The notes under the pieces: generated by a model
The model's database searches: none
The model's input: only the letters and a program-made list of their open reading frames with translations
Told to the model about the DNA's origin: nothing
Assembly: GCA_000497125.2 (NCBI GenBank)
Contig: CM035321.1
Span: 1,330,001 to 1,394,000, forward strand
Reading direction: 5' to 3'
DNA from: Spironucleus salmonicida
Taxonomy: Eukaryota > Fornicata > Diplomonadida > Hexamitidae
DNA: 64,000 bases
Shown: positions 1 to 13,000 of the stretch, piece by piece
Numbering within the stretch: the first letter of the stretch is position 1
Layout of the letters: every line of letters starts with the position of its first letter
Translations under genes and position numbers: made by a program

Positions 1-3000
1 ATCATTACTAGATTTCAACTTATCATCTGTACAGGATTAGGTTGGATTAGGAACACACTTAGCAACATTGCAGAAAGAATCAATCCATTGAGATAATGTT
101 TACTCTAATGTTAATTTAGTGGCATTAGATTAAACTTATGGTTCAAAGAATAAGTCTGGATGGCGAATTAGCATATTGATTTCGATGAAAGGATATGAGC
201 TTTCATTAATAATAGCCGACAGATTATCCAATTCATTATGCTCAATTGTTTCTGACTCATCCATATACTTTTGTAAATACTTAACATTAGTTACGACAAT
301 GTCTAAAAGACCACATTAAATATATTCAGCTAACCATAATAAATATAGATCCCAGTACTAAACTAATTGCTCTGAATTAAAACCAATGAGTTCCATTACC
401 TTAGTTTCTTCTTCTGAAGATGGCTTTTCTTCAGTTGGTGTGAAAAACACGGCCTGCTTAGAATTTTCTACTGCTTCTGTAATTTTTTGAGATTGAGTGT
501 CTTTTATTTAATTAAGTTTAGTTTAAATTGTATCAGGGGTCTTATCTAAAGATACTGGAGCTTTTGCAGGTTTATCAACAAGAACTATCTTAGACCAGGC
601 AACAAGGAGTTATTAAATAGAATTAATATTATCTTTCAGAGTAGAAACTTACATGAATAAAACGTTCAGTGGTAAGTTTAATTTATCTAAAAATATATTG
701 ATATCAGCAGTTGAATCTTTCCATGTTAACTTATCAATACCATCAACTAACATTGACTCTATATATTAAAGTTGAGGATAGAAAAGTGGACGCTCAACAA
801 ATACCAATTGTTTCTATACAAAATTATATTAATTTTATATAACATCGAGTTAAATCTTTGTCTAACGATAAGCATCAGCTTTAGCAAATACTTCTAAAGC
901 ATCTTCACTTACTTCCATATCTAAAATCTTGAAAATCTTAGTTTCTTCCATAAGATCCGTAAGTTCAATAGAGAAATTAGTTTTAATTAATTTAATTAAA
1001 TCTAACTCGTCATTTCTAGTGATTCCTTCAGGAGTTATATAAACGTCATTCTAAAACTCAATTAAGTTAGGCTAGACTCTAATAATTAACTTTTCTGCAA
1101 GCTTTTCAGTACAAACCATGTCAATGCCAGATAACCATCGTTAATGTTGTTCAATTTCATACTCTTTGAGCTTTTACACGATTTCCAAGAACTTCTACCT
1201 ACTAATTTCAAATCTGTCATCTTTCACGATGCTTTCCGCACGTTCAAGATATGCAATATTCAAAGCATCAAGTTTTTTGTAAGGAACTCTAGTTTTATTC
1301 AGCAATACTCTAGACCACATAACTGCACCTGAAAGAGGTGGTTAATTCTTCTCAAGAGGAGGGTCATCTTTATTTGTTGTGAATTCATCGAATATCTTCT
1401 ATAACAAAGCTAAAAACATGTTATTAAAATGCCCAAATTTAGCTTAAACTACATTTTTAAGAACAGCCTCAGGTAATATACCTGAAAATGATTCAACAAC
1501 TGTGATTGCCTATTCTAATGTAATAGAAGAATCAATGCCAGTTTCTAAAACAGCAACTAATCTCTTCTCCCAAGAAGTATAATGTTTAATAAATTTTGCA
1601 TGATCTTCTTCGAACATATCAATTTGTAAATCGGTTGGATCATAAGTAGACTCTAAAAAGATTGCAGTTTTGGCGTTATATAAAGCAAAAATTTGTTAGA
1701 TTTACTTTGATAGTGAATCACCTTAAACACCGCCGACCTCCAACTTTTCTAATCTCTGCATACACGCATTAATAGTAATGACTCTGTGAATATCTTTGAT
1801 TCTTTCAACAAAAGCTTCGAAGCGTTTAAACACTAATGAAAGTGTTGGCCAGCACCCTTTGTTAAATTTATATCTTCTATAAGCATTAATTGAGACTTTC
1901 TCTTCTTCCTAAGGCTCTGCTTCTTCAACAGGAGCTTCTTTGGTTTCTTCTGGTTCTGCTTTTTCTTCAACAGCAGCTGCATCGGCAGCCTGATCAGCTT
2001 CAATCTTTTCTAGTTGCTTTTTCTTATTCTTTGATTGCTTTTCAATATACTCATGTTATAATTGTATCAATGCTTGACTAATTCTCTGTCTTTCGTTAGA
2101 ATCTTCCTGAGACTAATCTCCCATTTCACGACAATCTTCAACAACTTTTTCAGCATATTTCTTATAAAGAATGATGAAATCATCAGCTAATCTAGAAACA
2201 TTTTCAACTAAAATTAAAGAATCAGAAGGCTCGTTTTTAAGAATATTTTCACCTTCTAAAATAGTTCTCATCTATTTAATAATTAAGTTGCAAAGAGATC
2301 TAATTAAAAATATATATCTAGTAGAACTATTATAAAATGGAGCATGGAACCAAATAATGTATAATGCCTTAAAAATAGCTTATAAAATGTTGCTAGCTTC
2401 AGCGATATCAGCTTCATCTAATAACTATTAGAATAATGGGCGCAAAGGAGTCAAAAATTAAGTGTTTGAATTACATTCAGCAAGAGTCTAGTGAACTTCT
2501 TCAATAGTTTTAATTAAAGCTGGGTAATAGGTAGAGTCAATAGATTTCAAAACTTCTATAACAACTTTGGCTTTCTCAGTATTTAATTAGTCGATAATTG
2601 AGTTAAGATTGTCAGTTTTATGAACCCAGAAATCAATTTCTTCCATTGGCAAAGGATGTGATCCCTTAATGATATCCTCTGGTTGTGTATTGATAACAAC
2701 ACGAATCTACTTTATCCAATCCAAAACAACTGCTTCTACGTCATGAGCTGAATCTCTTGACTGCTTATCTAGCTAAGAAATAATAGACAAAGTTGCAGAT
2801 TCTGACTCTTACGCAATAACGCATATTTTCGAGTAAATTGAAGCTGCTTCTGAAGGAATTGGCAGCAAGCATTTTCCCTGGATCTTACCCTCAGTTGTGT
2901 AAATAACCTGTGAGAACTTGTCAGACTGCTTGACAACATCCTAATAAAGCATATCAGGCCAGTCTTTCGTGAACTGTTCAGCTTTGAGCAAGGGCAAGTA

Positions 3001-3357
3001 CATGTAATCGAGCTTCGTACGAAGCATTTGAACAACATTTGGCGTGTAATCGCCATAGAACAGTGAATCCTTGATAGGCTTGTCCTTTTCGAGCCTGGCA
3101 ACGCCAGCAGCTTTGGTGAAGTAAATAGCTTTGCGGCGGAAGACCTCTGGCGCCCTATCGGCGATAATGAGGTCGCCCTACTTATTCTCGTAAACGAATA
3201 CGGTGTGCACCTCCTCAGACTCGAAGAAATTCATTAACACTGCGGTGTGGTCATTCTCGGAAGCAGATTTGATAAATTTGTCCTCTTTAATCTTCAGCGA
3301 GCTTGCCACGCGGGGACGCATCCAGTTAGCACGGGGGTCATCAAACTGATCTTCCAT
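1..3357 (-). CDS. Axonemal dynein heavy chain, N-terminal tail (3' end outside window)
   Basis: The minus strand is open for 1,119 codons from ATG at 3357 to the window edge, with many in-frame TAA/TAG read as Gln and no TGA. The protein opens MEDQFDDPRANWMRPRVA and resembles the N-terminal tail of axonemal dynein heavy chains: a long helical stem that binds intermediate and light chains, with a Glu/Lys/Ala-rich insert around residues 460-490. The motor (AAA+ ring, microtubule-binding stalk) would lie further 3', beyond position 1. The frame stays open upstream to 3618 through AT-rich DNA. I chose 3357 because base composition changes from spacer-like to coding-like there. The first roughly 500 nt are much more GC-rich than the rest. 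Outer-arm type is inference; dynein tail identity is fairly secure. Confidence 0.8.
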
Positions 3358-4332
3358 GTTAAATTTTGCGGAAAGAGAAGGGAAATATTTAGATTAAATT
3401 AAATATTATAATAATAATATTTATTTTTTGAAAAACATATTATATATATGATAAAAGGAAATGATGAGATAAAGGGGACGTAAAATTGGAGTAAACTGAA
3501 GCTTTTTGGTATCTGATATAAAAATTGGGGTTATATATCGCTTAAAGATATGATGAGAATTCTGATTAACAAATGGTGTTAAATTATAATATAAAGAGAT
3601 AATTTTCTTGAGTTGCAACTGTCAGTAAGCACTAATTTTTCATTGTCGATTTTAATTAAATCAGAAAATCATTATTATAATCATAATTTTGATAATCATA
3701 ACTATCCATATTATATATAATAAAATAATTATAATTGGTCTAATATAATTTTTTAATTAATTTATCATAGTATGATTGGTACTTAAGTAAAACCAAAGAA
3801 GAATGACTAACATAATGCAATTAAGGTAAAATACCATGTTTTTAGTATTATATATTAACTGCTTAAGCTATACACCTATATTTCAACTTACTTAAATACT
3901 AAGTAATGAATAAAAATAACGTTTTCAATTTTAAATAACTTTTGAAAATCATGTTATTATAATTTTACTGAATTTATAATAATCATACTAACTGCTTATA
4001 TTTATTAAATTATCAGGTATTAAATATCTAATTTTAAAGATAATAGCTTAGTTTAGTTTATTTAATATACTTGCTGAATAAATTATTTATTAACTACCAA
4101 TTTTGCTAAGAAGTTCAAAGTATATTACATATTATTTATATGTAATATAATTAAAAATTCTAAAATAATTAATAGTGAGGTAAATTTAAAATATGATAAT
4201 ATATATTCTTAACACTTATTAAGTATTGACTATAAAAGCAACATTTAATATAGCAATAAACAAATTAAAAAATTACTAATTATTCGATAGAAATATAATT
4301 TCATTTTTTCAAGAATAAAATTAATATTTGTA
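3358..4332. other. AT-rich spacer
   Basis: About 975 bases of AT-rich DNA lie between the divergent-side start of the dynein gene and the stop of the coiled-coil gene. I see no supported gene. The first 261 bases are open in frame with dynein but look like spacer in composition. Confidence 0.5.
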
Positions 4333-5844
4333 TCAATACCATCCGTCCGTCCAACCCTACTTCTTTATCTCGACAAATCCTTTTTTTACGACTTCGGGAT
4401 CTAGTAAATAATTATTTACTAGAACTTTTTGTTTACAATATTTTACTGGTTGTTTACTAGCAGATTTAGATTTTTTAACAAATTTATTTAAGTTTCCCTA
4501 TTGATCTAGTAACTTTTCTATACTTCTATCATGGGAGAGTTCGTTTTGATATGATTTTTTTAGTACTGAATTTTTGTACTCTTAAGCAGCTTTTCTCTGA
4601 TCAATTCTTTATTACTCAACAAACTTATCATTTTGAAATTTAACAAAATTTCCAAAATCTTTTTTCTACTAAATACGTTGCATTCGTCGTTTTCGGAGCT
4701 CATTTTAAATCTCCATTTATGACGACTTCTACTAATGAAAGTTTTTTTGCTGTTATTGTAGTTATTATTCCTTTATAAGTTATTGCTATTAAAATAATAA
4801 ATATTTATTTTCTTTCTGTTATTATTACTATAACAAATTTTCTTAAATTTAACGCATTCTTAAAGCTTTTTATGCAGTGAAAGATAGTTGATTTTAATTT
4901 TACTAAGATTTTTATTTTTGAGAGTTTTGTAGTTAAAATTATTCTAATTTTTCAAATCGATATTTAGTTTCCATTTCCTTCTTTTTAAGTAATTACTAAT
5001 GTTATACTTAAACTGATTACACACGCTTTTCTGCTTCCTTCGACTAGGATTAGCGCATTGTAACACGGTCTTCATGTAACAATTTTTTCTTTCTTTCCAT
5101 CTCTTTTACTTGGATTTCATATTCTTCACGCATTCTCTACTTATGCATTTCATTAGCATTAATAAATTATTCATCTTTACAAGCTTAACTTTAGATGTGA
5201 ACATCCCATTTATCTAGGTTTAATTGTTTTTATTCTTAGAAAAAATCTGATTTTTCATTATATTATTAAGATAATATTTTATCTTCAAACTTTTACCTTT
5301 TCTATTATCTAAACGAACTAGAGCGCTCTAAATATGTCTATGTTTTAGATAGCAAGCAATAGGCTTTTTCTTCGCGTATTTCTTAATTTTACTTTTATAG
5401 CTATGCCCAATTCATAGAATGGCGTAGATCTTTGTTAGTTGTTTTGTCTAAAGATTATGAAATAAAATTTAATTCATCAATTTATTTCTTGACTCGTAAA
5501 TCTTACTGTGTCTTTGGATATTCTGATGGTGTAAATGAAGTTTCAGATGCGATTTTACAAAAAGTAGAAAGATCTGGAAAAGCTACTTTTTCAGCAAGTG
5601 TAATCCCATTATTGATGATATTTGTATGTTCTCTTATTAATTCAATTAAAATTGCCTGCCTATCTTCTTCAAGAGCATTTTCGGCCTCTTTTCTAAAATT
5701 TGGAGGGAGATGCTTAAATCTAAATTAGATTTCCTCTAGTTTAAGAGGTTAAAGTTCAATTTAATCAATACCAAGTCTTTTACATGCTAATAAAGATCTA
5801 GGGGATGTTAAAGGGTGACCTTCCTAAAAATTTTATATTGACAT
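4333..5844 (-). CDS. Coiled-coil protein with SPRSLLACKRLGI-type N-terminus
   Basis: A 503-residue frame on the minus strand, ATG at 5844 and TGA at 4333-4335, with dozens of TAA/TAG Gln codons. Residues about 10-75 form a compact N-terminal region with the motif TSPRSLLACKRLGI followed by a LPPNFRKEAE segment. This resembles the short conserved N-terminus of CCDC177-like and other flagellate coiled-coil proteins (inference from memory of the family). The remainder is a long Gln/Lys/Glu-rich coiled coil (residues about 130-430) with a basic C-terminus. Its stop-distal neighbour, the MFS gene, lies upstream in the same orientation with a 57-nt gap. A cytoskeletal or axonemal role is plausible but unproven. 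Confidence 0.7.
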
Positions 5845-5901
5845 ATATTTGGCGGGATACTATAATAATATAATAATATATAATAATATATTAACATGAA
5901 A

Positions 5902-7473
5902 TCAATAGAAATTATCCAGCTAAAACGGGACTCGATTACTTTATCGATCTGTTGTTGACGTTACTTCATTGAATTCTTCATTAAGTTCAGAGCTTAATAC
6001 AGTGAATTCATCATACGAATGTGTAAGATGTACATCATGTTCGTTAAATCCTAGCCTTCCCCGCTCCCAACTAAATGTACCCATAAAAAATGATAGCACA
6101 ATTAATATCACCAAACAAATTAAGCTGATACCTATACTTAATGAACTAGAAAGAATTAAGTTATTTGAAGTTAATCTAAATATTGATGTGAATATAGCAG
6201 TTCCTGCAGACCAACCAAATTTTGAATTGAGTGCTACAATACTTCCAGTAATAAATGCGTATTACTTTGGGGCTGTAAATGTGTTAAATATTTAGATGCA
6301 AAGTATCATTTGCACGTTAACAAGCTCGATCATAATATATAACAATTCTATGAAGTATATATTCTAAAATTTTTATATAGCAATAAGAATTATGATAAAT
6401 AATATTAATTATAACGAAGAAGCTGTTTACATTACACGCTTATTTGTTACTTTTTTTAAAATAAAAGGATATAAAAAACAAAAACAACATGAGATAAATT
6501 ATGTTACGCCTTAAATTATACCCGATTACAAAATATCTAGATTAAAATATAATCTCCATAAAAGGGGAGTAAACCAATTAATAGATTGATAACTAATGGT
6601 AATTAGCAATATTTGTAGCATAAAAATTATAGAATTACGGTTAAATATTTAATTTGGAAAATTTTTAACTTAAGCTTTATAGTTGTATATGAAAAATAAT
6701 ATTAAGAAAACTACTCCAAATATCAACAAAAATATTTCTACAATCCAATTTCCTACTCCAACTGCAACAAACGATAAATTTATAACAATTAAGCTCATAC
6801 CAATAGATCCTAAAATAATTCCAATGAAATTACATTATGTTTTATGATTTTTTTCTGTTCTAGGTAAATAAAATAATAAAAATAGCGAATGAATTATTCC
6901 CAAAATACCTGCAAGCAAGAATACCAGTAATGGGTGATACTATACAGTAAATGTCGATAACATTAATGCAATAAGTGCTCCAAAGGGCACAAATATATCA
7001 CCTGAACCCATTGAAATTTCTAATTTACCAGGTTTTATTAGAAAGTTCATCATTGGCGCTGTTGATGTATACATTAAAGTATATCCAACTGCTGCAAATA
7101 ATCTCATCATTATAAGATAAACAAAATTTTTCCAGAAAAATATTGAGACATTAAAAATTGTAACTATAATAGATCCTAATATATAACAATTCGGTATTGT
7201 GAGTAAATCATGAAACTTTGATGAAAATAATCCCATAGTACACATTACTAATATTTCGGCATGTTGAACCAATTGAAGTGTATTAATGTTAATTTAATAA
7301 TAATCTGCATATAACACAGTAAAAGAGTATAATGTAGTATTTGTTAATGTATATAAGAATTATGGAAATGATGCAGCAAGAACAGTAAAAAATACGTTTG
7401 TATTTCCAGGTTGTAACATTGTTTTATTGAATTTATTGAAGATAGGAGGTTTAATTTAAGTAATATTAGGCAT
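5902..7473 (-). CDS. Major facilitator superfamily (MFS) transporter
   Basis: A 523-residue polytopic membrane protein, ATG at 7473 and TGA at 5902-5904. Hydrophobic segments run nearly the whole length, about 12 in all. They are interrupted by a charged loop after the sixth (LPRTEKNHK) and followed by a hydrophilic acidic C-terminal tail of about 65 residues. N-glycosylation-type sequons and short loops fit an MFS solute carrier of the plasma or endomembrane. The substrate cannot be read from sequence. The start was chosen at the first ATG before the conserved first helix; the frame stays open a little further upstream in AT-rich DNA. The plus-strand frame at 5969-6295 is antisense to the C-terminal part of this gene. 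Confidence 0.75.
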
Positions 7474-7651
7474 ATTATATTACGGAGGATTTAAATATAG
7501 TTATGACTATTTCTTTTTTAAATGATTTTTCTTTGATTACATTTTAAGAATGAAATATATTTATTAATATACGTATATAATAATATTATACTGTATTAAA
7601 ATTAATTATATATGATATATAAATTATCAGTATTATATTTTCATTTCTTTA

Positions 7652-7927
7652 ATGTCAGCAATCATAAATAATTCGCTAAAATGGTAAGCAATTAACAACA
7701 ACGAATAAAGAAAGTCTCACTTTAAATACATAGATCCCTACTATTACTGGTTTGAAAAGAGGCAAGTAAATATGTAAAATGTATCTTTCGAGCAAGAGTT
7801 ATTATAATAGTCTAAATAGTTCTATTAGGATTACAATTTAGGTAGGATGTAATTATAAAGGCAAAACTTATACTAGAGGAGCTAAAAAGCTCAATAAAAT
7901 GTTGAAAAGTGGGCAAAAAATAAATGA
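7652..7927 (+). CDS. Small Gln/Tyr-rich protein, unknown
   Basis: A 91-codon frame from ATG 7652 to TGA 7925-7927, divergent from the MFS gene and 153 nt upstream of the next gene. Features are an aromatic stretch (FKYIDPYYYWFEK, residues about 24-36) followed by a basic, Gln-rich helix to the end. The TAA/TAG codons sit where a helical protein could take Gln. I do not recognise a family. Evidence is the open frame and the coding-like composition only. Confidence 0.5.
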
Positions 7928-8080
7928 TACTATTAGTTTTATCTGTCACAAATTATCAATTATTATATTGTAACTAAATAAATATACATACCTATCTAAT
8001 GTACATATTATATTTGTTTTCATTGTATTTTAAAATTATATTAAGTATTTTATCTATTATATGATAGATAATAAACAGAA

Positions 8081-10090
8081 ATGAATAATAATTAATCATT
8101 TTTAACAGATACTACATAAGACGAGATTATAGAGTTCACTTAGTAATTGAAACTAAAATGTGAATTAATGTTAAATATGCTACCAAAATAAGATTAAATT
8201 ATGGAATTGTATAATTACATTAATTAGTAAAATATTACTGATGTAATAAGAGGTATCTGGTATAGTAAAGTATTAGTTTTGATTAATTAAACTATTCAAC
8301 AGCTAGAAATATATCCTGGAATTGATTAATTGTATAATAAGCCTGAAAAGTAGTAATTTAGTATGACATATTTTAACAGTAATCATTAAAAAACTATATT
8401 TAAGGAATTAATGAGTTAATCATTGGGGTCAAATTAATAAGTACAAGATATTTAAAATATCGATTTGTTAGAGTTTGTTTAATATCTCTTATTTTAGTTG
8501 GTCAAATTGGAAGATATGCAAGATAATACATTAACGCAGCGTAGTATATAAGAATCTGAAATTACAGTATAAGTAAAGCCAACATATATAAATATATTAA
8601 AAAATAAAGTAGTTACGCAGAAGATCACTTAGCGTTATTATAAAAAATTGGAATCATGTTAAAAATTTATAGATAACTACTAGTTTAATGAAGTTATATA
8701 TTTATTTTTATAAAAATTTGATGAAGTTAAACTAAATTTAGATTTTATGTTAGTGCAATCTATAAAAGATCTAAATGATCCTAGTTTAAATGATTTATTG
8801 ACGGAAATGAAGATATGTTAACCACTGCCTGAATTTACTATCTAAGCATAATATTAAGATAAAAATAATATGTTATAGTAATAGTTTGATAATTTAACGA
8901 TACAATATAATGAAATTTTTAAGGAATTGATGTAACTTAGGTCTTAATATTAAACAAATCACTCACAAAATTAAAACAGTTCTACCTATCTGTAGTACTC
9001 AAGAGTATTACAGTGCGAAACGGATGACATAACTGATTTGTAATTAGTGAATATAGGTATCTAAACTTCAGATTAGTGTGATTATTATATTAATGAGTAA
9101 GATAGTATAAGCTAATAGCAAGGATCATATTTTAATACAGATATTAGTTTTAATATTAGCAACATTTATATTAGATCCTTAGCATATATTGATTAAATAA
9201 AATTAGAAGAGGAATAATTATTAGATATTTATGAATTTCTTTATTTGAAACCAGAATATATTGCCGTAAATAGTATAGATGGTATTTTATAAGAGCCAGA
9301 AAAAAAGTATATAGGAATAACCGAATTATAATTAGATATTAACAAATATTAATAATAAAATTTAAAATTATAATAAGATATTCAATTGTTATAAGTTAAT
9401 AGTAATGAGATTTAGAAATAAAATGATGTATAGATGTTAAATCTAAACGGTTTATAAAAATAATTTAAAACGGTGAAAGCTTCACTATAAAAATAATTAT
9501 TAGGTTTAAAGTTAAAAATTAAAAAATCATAAACTATGACAAATAATCTCTTATTCATTAATTCTTAACAATCTACTAATGTGTTGTTAGCAAATGCGAC
9601 CGTGAATGAAATTACCTTAACTGTATAGAGATTGTAACTAGAGTAATAATTATGGTAGGAGGATTATAATGATGCATTGAAATAACTTAAAAATAAAAAG
9701 CCCTTAAAACCATTAAAAAATACTGTTAGTAATGTTCAGGTTGATAATCAAATCTAAACAGATGATATGACGGTACATGAGATCATTAACAATAATCGTT
9801 CCATTTAGGTATCATATAATAATATAGATGTCGAAAATTCCAGTAAATAGAATCACTTTCTTGATTTATCTTCTAGATATGATGCATTATAATCAGTAAT
9901 TAAACTTTAAAAGCATATTATTGATCTTGAAAAGGAATTAACATAGGAAAAATGTAAATCACTCAGGTTTTAGTAGTAAACAAGTTTATAACGGCATGAT
10001 GTATTTGAATTGAGGTCAAAAATTTCAACATTATTAGGAAATTCATCAGATGGTGGTTTGCTTTTAAGTATGTAAGTGTCAAAGTAGTGA
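8081..10090 (+). CDS. Gln-rich coiled-coil protein, paralogue of the repeat protein next door
   Basis: A 669-residue frame, ATG 8081 to TGA 10088-10090, extremely rich in TAA/TAG Gln codons. The N-terminus (about residues 20-95) contains CELMLNMLPKQDQIMELYNY. It aligns by eye with CTLLLNILPQQKQLKELYDF in the N-terminus of the convergent gene at 10079-14396, so the two are likely paralogues. The middle and C-terminal parts are heptad-like coiled coil with two QTSD/QTDD motifs (IGIQTSDQ, NQIQTDDM). It overlaps the convergent gene by 12 nt at the 3' ends. Function is unknown; a structural or cytoskeletal role is a guess from the coiled coil. Confidence 0.7.
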
Positions 10091-13000
10091 TGCCAGCATT
10101 ATTGTAATAATTACTATAATACTTGCAACAGTAACATTTTGGTGAGATTTCTTATTATTTTATTATAGAAGAAATTGTTTGTCCGCTTCTAGTTACTCTT
10201 ATTTGTTTGTTAACCGTAAAATATCATAACTAATTTTATTTCTTGATGTTTATAAGGATTTTTACAGTGATTATTAAGGTTATATTTACTATATTTATAA
10301 TGATTTTACAAAAGATAGTTCTTATTTTAAATTATTGAGCTAATTTTAAATATGTTCAATATTTATTTCTGGTTAAGATTAGATAATATTTGCAGGTTTC
10401 ATACGTTAGTTTAAGCGTTTCTATATTCTTTTATGAAATGGTAGAAGCTATGACAATCTTAGGATCCTATTCTATTATGTTTGCAATAGGATTACATCTG
10501 TGCTGTGTGATTATATTTTACTTAATTTTAGTTCATCTAAATTGGAGTCTTTAACTATTTGGGTAGTTACTTGCTTCAGAAAGGTAGCACGCTCTTCCTC
10601 TGGTAGGTTCAGCAACGCAGCACGCTCTTCCTCTGGTAGGTTCAGCAACGCAGCACGCTCTTCCTCTGGTAGGTTCAGCAACGCAGCACGCTCTTCCTCT
10701 GGTAGGTTCAGCAACGCAGCACGCTCTTGCTCTGATAAGTTCAGGAAGTTAGCACGCTCTTCCTCTGGTAGGTTCAGGAGGGCAGCACGCTCTTCCTCTG
10801 GTAGGTTCAGCAACGCAGCACGCTCTTGCTCTGATAAGTTCAGGAAGTTAGCACGCTCTTCCTCTGGTAGGTTCAGCAACGCAGCACGCTCTTCCTCTGG
10901 TAGGTTCAGGAGGGCAGCACGCTCTTCCTCTGGTAGGTTCAGCAACGCAGCACGCTCTTGCTCTGATAAGTTCAGCAACGCAGCACGCTCTTCCTCTGGT
11001 AGGTTCAGCAACGCAGCACGCTCTTGCTCTGATAAGTTCAGGAAGTTAGCACGCTCTTCCTCTGGTAGGTTCAGGAGGGCAGCACGCTCTTCCTCTGGTA
11101 GGTTCAGGAAGTTAGCACGCTCTTCCTCTGGTAGGTTCAGCAACGCAGCACGCTCTTCCTCTGGTAGGTTCAGCAACGCAGCACGCTCTTGCTCTGATAA
11201 GTTCAGGAAGTTAGCACGCTCTTCCTCTGGTAGGTTCAGGAAGTTAGCACCCTCTTCCTCTGGTAGGTTCAGCAACGCAGCACGCTCTTGCTCTGATAAG
11301 TTCAGGAAGTTAGCACGCTCTTCCTCTGGTAGGTTCAGGAGGGCAGCACGCTCTTGCTCTGATAAGTTCAGGAAGTTAGCACCCTCTTCCTCTGGTAGGT
11401 TCAGCAACGCAGCACGCTCTTCCTCTGGTAGGTTCAGCAACGCAGCACGCTCTTGCTCTGATAAGTTCAGGAAGTTAGCACGCTCTTCCTCTGGTAGGTT
11501 CAGGAGGGCAGCACGCTCTTGCTCTGATAAGTTCAGGAAGTTAGCACCCTCTTCCTCTGGTAGGTTCAGCAACGCAGCACGCTCTTCCTCTGGTAGGTTC
11601 AGCAACGCAGCACGCTCTTGCTCTGATAAGTTCAGGAAGTTAGCACGCTCTTCCTCTGGTAGGTTCAGGAGGGCAGCACGCTCTTCCTCAGGTAGGTTCA
11701 GGAAGTTAGCACGCTCTTCCTCTGATAAGTTCAGGAAGTTAGCACGCTCTTGCTCTGGTAGGTTCAGCAACGCAGCACGCTCTTGCTCTGGTAGGTTCAG
11801 CAACGCAGCACGCTCTTCCTCTGGTAGGTTCAGCAACGCAGCACGCTCTTGCTCTGATAAGTTCAGGAAGTTAGCACGCTCTTCCTCTGGTAGGTTCAGG
11901 AGGGCAGCACGCTCTTCCTCTGGTAGGTTCAGCAACGCAGCACGCTCTTGCTCTGATAAGTTCAGGAAGTTAGCACGCTCTTCCTCTGGTAGGTTCAGCA
12001 ACGCAGCACGCTCTTGCTCTGATAAGTTCAGGAAGTTAGCACCCTCTTCCTCTGGTAGGTTCAGCAACGCAGCACGCTCTTCCTCTGGTAGGTTCAGCAA
12101 CGCAGCACGCTCTTGCTCTGATAAGTTCAGGAAGTTAGCACGCTCTTCCTCTGGTAGGTTCAGCAACGCAGCACGCTCTTGCTCTGATAAGTTCAGGAAG
12201 TTAGCACGCTCTTCCTCTGGTAGGTTCAGGAGGGCAGCACGCTCTTCCTCTGGTAGGTTCAGGAAGTTAGCACGCTCTTCCTCTGATAAGTTCAGGAAGT
12301 TAGCACGCTCTTGCTCTGGTAGGTTCAGCAACGCAGCACGCTCTTGCTCTGGTAGGTTCAGCAACGCAGCACGCTCTTCCTCTGGTAGGTTCAGGGGGCA
12401 GCACGCTCTTCCTCTGGTAGGTTCAGCAACGCAGCACGCTCTTCCTCTGGTAGGTTCAGCAACGCAGCACCCTCTTCCTCTGGTAGGTTCAGCAACGCAG
12501 CACGCTCTTCCTCTGGTAGGTTCAGGAAGGTAGCACCCTCTTCCTCTGGTAGGTTCAGCAACGCAGCACGCTCTTCCTCTGGTAGGTTCAGGAGGCAGCA
12601 CGCTCTTCCTCTGGTAGGTTCAGCAACGGCAGCACGCTCTTCCTCTGGTAGGTTAGGTTCAGGAGGCAGCACGCTCTTCCTCTGGTAGGTTCAGCACGCA
12701 GCACGCTCTTCCTCTGGTAGGTTCAGGGGGCAGCACGCTCTTCCTCTGGTAGGTTCAGGAAGGCAGCACGCTCTTCCTCTGGTAGGTTCAGGAGGCAGCA
12801 CGCTCTTCCTCTGGTAGGTTCAGGAGGCAGCACGCTCTTCCTCTGGTAGGTTCAGGAAGGTAGCACGCTCTTCCTCTGGTAGGTTCAGGAGGCAGCACGC
12901 TCTTCCTCTGGTAGGTTCAGGAAGGTAGCACCGCTCTTCCTCTGGTAGGTTCAGGAAGGTAGCACGCTCTTCCTCTGGTAGGTTCAGGGGAGCACGCTCT

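Noticed and set aside
5969-6295. 108-codon plus-strand frame
   Set aside because: Lies opposite the C-terminal part of the MFS transporter, which reads continuously on the minus strand.
10500-12533. Long plus-strand frame (677 codons) across the repeat array
   Set aside because: It is the antisense of 33-bp units that happen to lack stops on both strands. It gives a meaningless Arg/Ser repeat and breaks where the minus-strand gene continues into a conserved N-terminus and a C-terminal anchor.
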